Shown here: one piece after another, positions 7,901 through 11,253 of the stretch | Layout: each line of letters starts with the position of its first letter | How positions within the stretch are numbered: position 1 is the first letter of the stretch | DNA from: Alphaproteobacteria bacterium | Lineage (GTDB): Bacteria > Pseudomonadota > Alphaproteobacteria > Rickettsiales > RI-342 | Reading direction: 5' to 3' | Length of the DNA: 11,253 bases | NCBI GenBank assembly: GCA_020851915.1 | Contig: JADZBT010000141.1 | Location: 1 to 11,253 of the forward strand | The notes under the pieces: model-generated | Seen by the model: the letters and a program-made list of their open reading frames with translations, nothing else | Told to the model about the DNA's origin: nothing | Databases searched by the model: none | Made by a program: the position numbers and the translations under genes

Positions 7901-9738
7901 ACGCCCTGCGGGTAATCCTTCGGTATCACGAAGGAGGGGATCTCCTCGATGACCTTGAGGCCCATATTCTCAAGCGTCGGCAGAATGTCGGACAGCGCCA
8001 CCTGCTCTTTCGGGTTGTAGACCTTGAGGTGGAACTGCCCCGTCGTCGCCAGATCCTTCACCCCGAACAGGTCGAGCGCCAACGTGCCCGAGGCGATGGC
8101 CTCCTCGATCTTCTCGACGTCGTAGCGCGCCGTGCCCACGGAATAGCGATTGGTGTAATCGGAGGGGAAGGCATCGCGGTAATCGTGGAACAGCTTTTCG
8201 CCGTCGCCCGCGCCGTATTTCTCCACCAGCGCCGCGCGCAGGCCGTCCACCCAGAGGTTCACCACCTCAATGAGTTTCGCCTGCAAGGCCTCCATGTCCA
8301 CCTGCGGAATCTTGCCCGGCGTGGTCTTGACGATGAGATGCAGCCGCGACATCGGCATGTCGGTCACCTGCGTGTAATAGGCGGTCACCGTGCCGTGGTA
8401 GAAATGCTCGACGATGTCCTGGATCTTGAAGCGCTGCTCGGTGCTGAAGCGCTCGCGCGGCACGAACACCATGCAGCTGACGAAACGCTCGAACACGTCC
8501 TTGCGCGCGAACAGGCGCACGCCGGGGCGGCCTTCCAGCGCGAGGATGCCCATGCTGATCTCGAACAGCTCGTCGGGCGAGGTCTGGAACAACTCGTCGC
8601 GGGGGTAGAATTCGAGGATGGTCTTGAGCGCCTTGCCGTCGTGCGAGGAGCGTCCGAACCCCGCGCGCTCCATGGTGAGCTGCACCTTGCGGCGGATGAT
8701 CGGGATCGCGTCGGCGCTCTGGTAGTAGACGGTGGAGGTGAAGAGGCCCAGGAAGCGGCGTTCGCCGATGACCTCGCCCGCCTTATTGTAGCGCTTGATG
8801 CCGATGTAATCCATGTGCACCGGGCGGTGGACGATGGATTTGCGGGTCGATTTGGTGATCTCGAGCAACTGCGGGATACGCGCAAAATGGCGCACCTCCT
8901 GCGGGATGCCCTCCAGCCCCTGCGGGCGGTTCTCGAAATCCTCAAGCTTGAAAATACCCAGTTCCGACCCCGGAACGACCTCGAGCACGTCAAGGCTCTT
9001 GGTGTTTTTGAAGCTGTATTCCACATAGCCCAGAAACACGAAATTATTGTCCACCAGCCACTCGAGGAAGGCGATGACCTCGGCCAGCTCGTCGATGCGG
9101 AAGGAGGAGGGGATCTCGTGCAGCGCGTCGATGGTTTCGTGGCCCTTGTTGACGATCTGCCGCCAGTCGCGCACCGAAAGGCGCACGCCCTCGAGGATGC
9201 GCGCGATGTCGGCGGCGAGCTTCTCCGGCGTGACGTCGTCCGGCAGCGGAGAGATCTCGTAATATTGCAGCGATTCGGTGGTGCTGCTCTCCGGTGCTTT
9301 TCCGGCATCGTAGATGGTGTCGAGCTTGCCGTCGGAGTCGCGCGCGACATGCATCACCGGGTGGATGGAGCTGTAGACCGTGAACCCCTGACGGTTCAGT
9401 TCCGCCGATACGGAATCGACCAGGAACGGCATGTCGTCGCAGAGCACTTCCACGACCGTGTGAGTGGACTGCCAGCCGTGCGTCTTCTTGTCCGGCGTGA
9501 ATACGCGGATCTTGGGGCCCTTGCGCGGACGGGCGCGGAAAAATTCCAGGCTGGAAAGCGCCTGCGTGCAGCTCACCTCGGTGTCGATGCTCTCGAAATC
9601 CACCAGCGGCACGCGTGCGAAATACTGCTCGACGAACATCGCGGCATCGCCGCCCTTCGCCTTCGCCGGTTTCTTGGGGAGGTGGGACAGGATCTTGTCA
9701 ACGAGCGTGCGGTGACTGCGCGAATATTTTGAGGTCAT
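4912..9738 (-). CDS. gdhB: NAD-dependent glutamate dehydrogenase, large (180-kDa) class
   Basis: Oxidises glutamate to 2-oxoglutarate and ammonia with NAD+, feeding the TCA cycle when amino acids are the carbon source. The product is 1608 residues, normal for this class (about 1550-1650). An ACT-like N-terminal regulatory region is visible near residues 90-165 (VLCDDMPFLVDSVSAELNRQ). The catalytic core spans about 750-1250, with HLRGAKVARGGLRWSDRRED at 805-824 followed by FRTEVLGLVKAQMVKN, then PEGSKGGFVLK (845-855), GIGGMAGDVFGNG (981-993), NGGIGTYVK (1095-1103) and VVGEGGNLG (1131-1139). A helical C-terminal domain follows. No frameshift or gap is seen. The ATG at 9738 has no Shine-Dalgarno ahead of it (A/C-rich leader), so the exact start is less certain; the next in-frame Met is residue 34. 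The Caulobacter homologue is called GdhZ and is also linked to FtsZ control; nothing here shows that role. Confidence 0.96.
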   Translation of the reverse strand: MTSKYSRSHRTLVDKILSHLPKKPAKAKGGDAAMFVEQYFARVPLVDFESIDTEVSCTQALSSLEFFRARPRKGPKIRVFTPDKKTHGWQSTHTVVEVLCDDMPFLVDSVSAELNRQGFTVYSSIHPVMHVARDSDGKLDTIYDAGKAPESSTTESLQYYEISPLPDDVTPEKLAADIARILEGVRLSVRDWRQIVNKGHETIDALHEIPSSFRIDELAEVIAFLEWLVDNNFVFLGYVEYSFKNTKSLDVLEVVPGSELGIFKLEDFENRPQGLEGIPQEVRHFARIPQLLEITKSTRKSIVHRPVHMDYIGIKRYNKAGEVIGERRFLGLFTSTVYYQSADAIPIIRRKVQLTMERAGFGRSSHDGKALKTILEFYPRDELFQTSPDELFEISMGILALEGRPGVRLFARKDVFERFVSCMVFVPRERFSTEQRFKIQDIVEHFYHGTVTAYYTQVTDMPMSRLHLIVKTTPGKIPQVDMEALQAKLIEVVNLWVDGLRAALVEKYGAGDGEKLFHDYRDAFPSDYTNRYSVGTARYDVEKIEEAIASGTLALDLFGVKDLATTGQFHLKVYNPKEQVALSDILPTLENMGLKVIEEIPSFVIPKDYPQGVWIRDFRLTSARGGMPDIRKQKALFEEALAKVWTREVENDSFNRLVLLVGLGWRDIVMLRAYAKYLKQAGFTYSQEAIAEALLAHPGLTRLLVQLFHARFGLGKKKAGEEESLHAKILEGLASVSSGDEDKIIRRYATLIEATLRTNYFQPDAAGNNKPYVSFKLDSAKVPDLPLPRPYAEIFVYSRRVEGIHLRGAKVARGGLRWSDRREDFRTEVLGLVKAQMVKNVVIVPEGSKGGFVLKDAPADRDGFMAEGIECYKTFLRGLLDLTDNIVSGKVVPPKNVVRHDENDPYLVVAADKGTATFSDIANSVSAEYGFWLGDAFASGGSVGYDHKKMGITARGGWISVMRHFREMGRDCQKEPFTCTGIGGMAGDVFGNGLLMSKQTKLVAAFNHIEIFLDPAPDPAESFKERQRLFNNPKLNWVDYNPKLISKGGGVFKRNSKSIELSKEVRAVLGIESTSLSGEELIKAILRAPVDMLWNGGIGTYVKESDESHAEVGDKTNDAVRVNGNELRCKVVGEGGNLGFTQRGRVEYALGGGRINTDAIDNSAGVDCSDHEVNIKIALARAMENGSLSLKKRDEFLATMTNEVAALCLRDNTLQTQALTIDQIQGMALTEAQSRLMRRLEKDGVLNRAVEFLPDDEAIAQRLAGKKGLTRPELAVLLGYSKLVLYRQLLASKMPDDAHYESDLLRYFPAAMQEKFRKEILSHALRREIITTMTTNSIINRMGSTFFNQVSEDTGVEACDIARAYTITRDAFCLRALWNDLEAAESTLPVETVVWLQTQINTFVYRMVLWFLRNLPQPLNIKDAIAQFAGGITDIQKSLESMLAPHSRDIYEKALAACAEKGVPEKIGKVVASLDALSSACDIVLVAARAKKPVKLVGKVYFEIGTRLHLGWLRTHARRLTAESYWPRLAATAVVSDLLNQQRRLTSEVIATLGKDEGGNAHVSRWIAGNEREIARYDQFIDDLRANEPLDFSMLVVALRKVQAICSV

Positions 9739-9852
9739 GGGCGTGTTTTTGTGGTGTGTTTTACAAGGGAAGTACGTTACAACACGCTACCTATACCAGC
9801 AGGGGAAAATGCACAAGTGTTAACGAATAAACCACAGCCGAAGGACGGAGAA
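9739..9852. promoter_or_regulatory. Divergent control region between glutamate dehydrogenase and cysQ
   Basis: These 114 bp separate two divergent starts and must carry at least one promoter for each gene, unless the promoters lie within the coding regions. AT content is higher than in the flanking genes. On the minus strand TTGTGC and TATAGG are 15 bases apart, and on the plus strand CTATACC occurs near 9791; neither is a convincing promoter. A GTTAAC lies near 9819-9824, but no second half-site for CtrA could be found. No copy of the palindromic repeat is present in this gap. Confidence 0.4.
9841..9845 (+). promoter_or_regulatory. Ribosome binding site deciding the cysQ start
   Basis: AAGGA at 9841-9845 lies 7 bases ahead of the ATG at 9853. 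This favours that codon over the upstream in-frame start at 9751, whose extra 34 residues do not resemble the CysQ family. Confidence 0.7.
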
Positions 9853-10629
9853 ATGCCCGCACCTGTTGCTCTCGAAACGCTCTGCGCCATCGCCCGCGAG
9901 GCCGGGGACATCATCATGGAGCATTACCGTGCCGGCGATACGGACGCGCACATCGCCTCCGAGCGAAAGGACGATGATTCGCCCGTGACGCTGGCGGATC
10001 TTGCCGCCAACCGGCATATCGTGGCGGCGCTCAGGAAGCTCACCCCCGATACGCCCATCATTGCCGAAGAGGGCGGATTTCTGGAGAAAGAAGCCGTGAC
10101 CGCGCGCGCGTTCTGGCTGGTCGACCCGCTCGACGGAACCAAGAGCTTCATCACGCGCAAGGGCGAGTTCACGGTGAATATCGGGTTGATAGAACAGGGG
10201 CAGCCCGTGCAGGGCGTGGTCTATGTGCCGGTGCAGGGCATGCTCTATGCGGGCGACGCGCGCGCACGCCGCGCCTTCCGCCAGAAGGACGGCGGCGCGC
10301 CGGAGCCGATCGCCACGCGCACCCCGCCCGCCGACGGCTTCGACGTGGTGATGAGCAAATCGCATCTCACGCCGGAGACGGAGGCGTTCATCTCGCAACT
10401 CACGGTACGCAGCACCGTAGCGGCGGCCAGCTCGCTGAAGCTGTGCGCGGTGGCGTGCGGCGAGGCGGACGTCTATCCGCGCTTCGGCCGCACCATGGAG
10501 TGGGACATCGCGGCGGGCCACGCCGTGCTGCTGGCCGCCGGCGGAAGGCTGGAAACACCGGAGGGCACGCCGTTCGCCTACCAGAAACCGGATTTCGCCA
10601 ATGGGTATTTTGTGGCGTGGGGGAGGTAG
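9853..10629 (+). CDS. cysQ: 3'(2'),5'-bisphosphate nucleotidase CysQ
   Basis: Removes the 3'-phosphate from PAP (3'-phosphoadenosine 5'-phosphate), a by-product of sulfate assimilation that is harmful if it builds up. It belongs to the inositol monophosphatase superfamily of Mg-dependent, lithium-sensitive phosphatases. With the ATG at 9853 the product is 258 residues (E. coli 246). Metal-site motifs are present: the acidic pair in IIAEEGG (E72, E73), DPLDGTKSFI starting at D91 (with D94), and EWDIAAGHAVLLAAGG with D218. The GEFTVNIGLI and PVQGVVYVP segments are typical of CysQ rather than SuhB. It is divergent from the glutamate dehydrogenase and convergent with gshB. Its TAG stop is immediately followed by the palindromic repeat, and the last codons share a GGGAGGT tract with the end of yejB. 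A related member of the superfamily cannot be fully excluded. Confidence 0.9.
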   Translation: MPAPVALETLCAIAREAGDIIMEHYRAGDTDAHIASERKDDDSPVTLADLAANRHIVAALRKLTPDTPIIAEEGGFLEKEAVTARAFWLVDPLDGTKSFITRKGEFTVNIGLIEQGQPVQGVVYVPVQGMLYAGDARARRAFRQKDGGAPEPIATRTPPADGFDVVMSKSHLTPETEAFISQLTVRSTVAAASSLKLCAVACGEADVYPRFGRTMEWDIAAGHAVLLAAGGRLETPEGTPFAYQKPDFANGYFVAWGR

Positions 10630-10753
10630 AAGAGTCGAGTGGCTAGAGTCGAGAGTCGAGTGAGTTTCCGTCTTCCGCCTTCTCCCAAAGTAGAGAAGCG
10701 ATCAGACCGAAGGCTATTCTTACTCGACTCTCGACTCTAGCCACTCGACTCTT
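10630..10753. repeat. Palindromic GANTC heptad repeat, copy 3, with perfect 32-bp inverted ends, between convergent cysQ and gshB
   Basis: The 32 bases at 10630-10661 are the exact reverse complement of 10722-10753, enclosing a 60-base unique centre; the whole is 124 bp. Each arm is four 7-bp units (three AGAGTCG-like and one AGTGGCT) plus a few bases. GANTC sites begin at 10632, 10646, 10653, 10726, 10733 and 10747, spaced 14 and 7 within each arm. The left end touches the cysQ TAG (10627-10629) and the right arm contains the gshB stop codon (complement of 10737-10739). The centre can form either of two small hairpins that exclude each other: 10679-10684 with 10693-10698, or 10677-10682 with 10709-10714. 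There is no flanking target-site duplication, no gene inside, and only short T-rich stretches after the stems, so a terminator role is possible but unproven. Confidence 0.93.
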
Positions 10754-11253
10754 TCTTCGTTTCGATCGCATCCCATACGCCGCGTTCCAGCTGCACACCG
10801 TCATGCGCGTTGATCTCTTGCAGGCAGGTGGGGGAGGTGACGTTGATCTCGGTGAGATAATCGCCGATGATGTCGATGCCGACGAATAACAAGCCGCGTT
10901 TCTTCAGTTCCGGGCCGATGGCGGCGCAGATGTCGCGCATGCGCGGAGATAATACGCCTTTCCGTGCGTCCCCTCCCGAATGCAGGTTGGAGCGAATGCT
11001 GTCCTGCTGCGGCACGCGGCGCAGCGCGCCCACCGGCGTGCCATCCACCAACAGGATGCGTGTATCGCCCTCCACCACCTCGGGCAGAAAACGTTGCGCG
11101 ACCACCGGCTCGGGCTGGGTGGCGAGGTAGTCTGCTATCTGCGCGGCGGCGCGGGGAGAATCGGACGATAGCTTCTCCACACCCTCGCCGCCGAACATAT
11201 AGAGCGGCTTGAGCACAATGGCGCGGTGTTCCCTGAGAAACGCCGCGATCTCC
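10737..11253 (-). CDS. gshB: Glutathione synthetase, C-terminal part (runs off the right edge)
   Basis: ATP-grasp ligase joining gamma-glutamylcysteine and glycine to make glutathione in the cytoplasm. The window shows about 171 C-terminal residues of a protein of about 315; the frame is open to the right edge (EIAAFLREHRAIVLKPLY), so the GTG at 11216 is an internal codon, not the start. Family features: the glycine-rich ATP loop LKPLYMFGGEGV, GDTRILLVDGTPVGALRRVP, the substrate loop RSNLHSGG (complement of 10971-10994), GLLFVGIDIIGDYLTEINVT and the metal-binding ITEIN-like EINVTSPT (complement of 10827-10850). The last residues ESSG and the TAG stop are encoded by the arm of palindromic repeat copy 3, so the extreme C-terminus is not family sequence. 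Convergent with cysQ. Confidence 0.95.
   Translation of the reverse strand, partial: EIAAFLREHRAIVLKPLYMFGGEGVEKLSSDSPRAAAQIADYLATQPEPVVAQRFLPEVVEGDTRILLVDGTPVGALRRVPQQDSIRSNLHSGGDARKGVLSPRMRDICAAIGPELKKRGLLFVGIDIIGDYLTEINVTSPTCLQEINAHDGVQLERGVWDAIETKKESSG

Noticed and set aside
7561..9732. A 723-codon open frame on the plus strand, antisense to the glutamate dehydrogenase
   Set aside because: It lies wholly inside a confidently identified gene, its translation has the Ala/Arg/Asp/His-rich make-up of an antisense shadow in GC-rich DNA, and no family motif is visible. Similar shadows at 6715-7473, 1690-2490 and 611-1414 were dropped for the same reason.
9815..9835. CtrA-binding site at the GTTAAC near 9819
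   Set aside because: The second TTAA half-site at the required 7-base distance is absent on both strands.
9751..9852. N-terminal extension of cysQ to the ATG at 9751
   Set aside because: The added 34 residues have no family similarity, whereas the ATG at 9853 has AAGGA at a good distance and gives a normal length.
10443..10646. Small plus-strand open frame ending in the repeat, and others inside gshB (10867-11130, 10980-11171)
   Set aside because: They overlap confidently assigned cysQ or gshB in other frames, have no ribosome binding site and no recognisable content.
10626..10661. REP element of the type mobilised by RAYT transposases, suggested by GTAG at the foot of copy 3
   Set aside because: The GTAG overlaps the cysQ stop codon, is not found at the same place beside copy 2, and the arms are heptad arrays unlike typical REP hairpins. 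No transposase is in the window.
10620..10760. Classical MITE with target-site duplication
   Set aside because: The bases flanking the 32-bp inverted ends (GTAG on the left, TCTT on the right) are not a direct repeat, and copies 1 and 2 have eroded outer arms, so insertion by a standard transposase cannot be shown.

Overview
The window looks like chromosomal DNA of an alphaproteobacterium with high GC content. Three things point there. The F1 ATP synthase genes run atpH-atpA-atpG-atpD with no Fo genes ahead of atpH, as in the split ATP synthase loci of that class. There is a very large (1608-residue) NAD-glutamate dehydrogenase of the 180-kDa class. The cysQ and gshB products also fit a Gram-negative proteobacterium. 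The genus cannot be named from this sequence.

Layout. Minus strand, 1-3575: atpD (5' part only, running off the left edge), atpG, atpA and atpH, spaced 20-32 bp apart, are one operon read leftwards. They encode the delta, alpha, gamma and beta subunits of the F1 motor. Plus strand, 3746-4834: yejB, a permease of a YejABEF-type peptide/microcin C importer, standing alone. Minus strand, 4912-9738: NAD-dependent glutamate dehydrogenase, convergent with yejB. Plus strand, 9853-10629: cysQ, divergent from the dehydrogenase. Minus strand, 10737 to the right edge: the C-terminal part of gshB (glutathione synthetase), convergent with cysQ. The genes are housekeeping functions (energy, glutamate/2-oxoglutarate balance, sulfur and glutathione metabolism, peptide import) and do not form a single pathway.

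The unusual content is between the genes. Three of the four longer intergenic gaps (3668-3745, 4838-4910, 10630-10753) carry members of one palindromic repeat family. Their arms are arrays of a 7-bp unit, AGAGTCG. Nearly every unit contains GAGTC or, on the opposite arm, GACTC, both matching GANTC, the site methylated by CcrM in alphaproteobacteria. Fifteen GANTC sites fall in about 275 bp, where about one is expected by chance. Two copies lie in convergent gaps and abut or overlap stop codons; one copy supplies the gshB stop codon. The third lies in the divergent atpH/yejB gap and ends directly at the yejB start codon. I do not recognise this family. No tRNA, rRNA, CRISPR array, insertion sequence or phage gene was seen.
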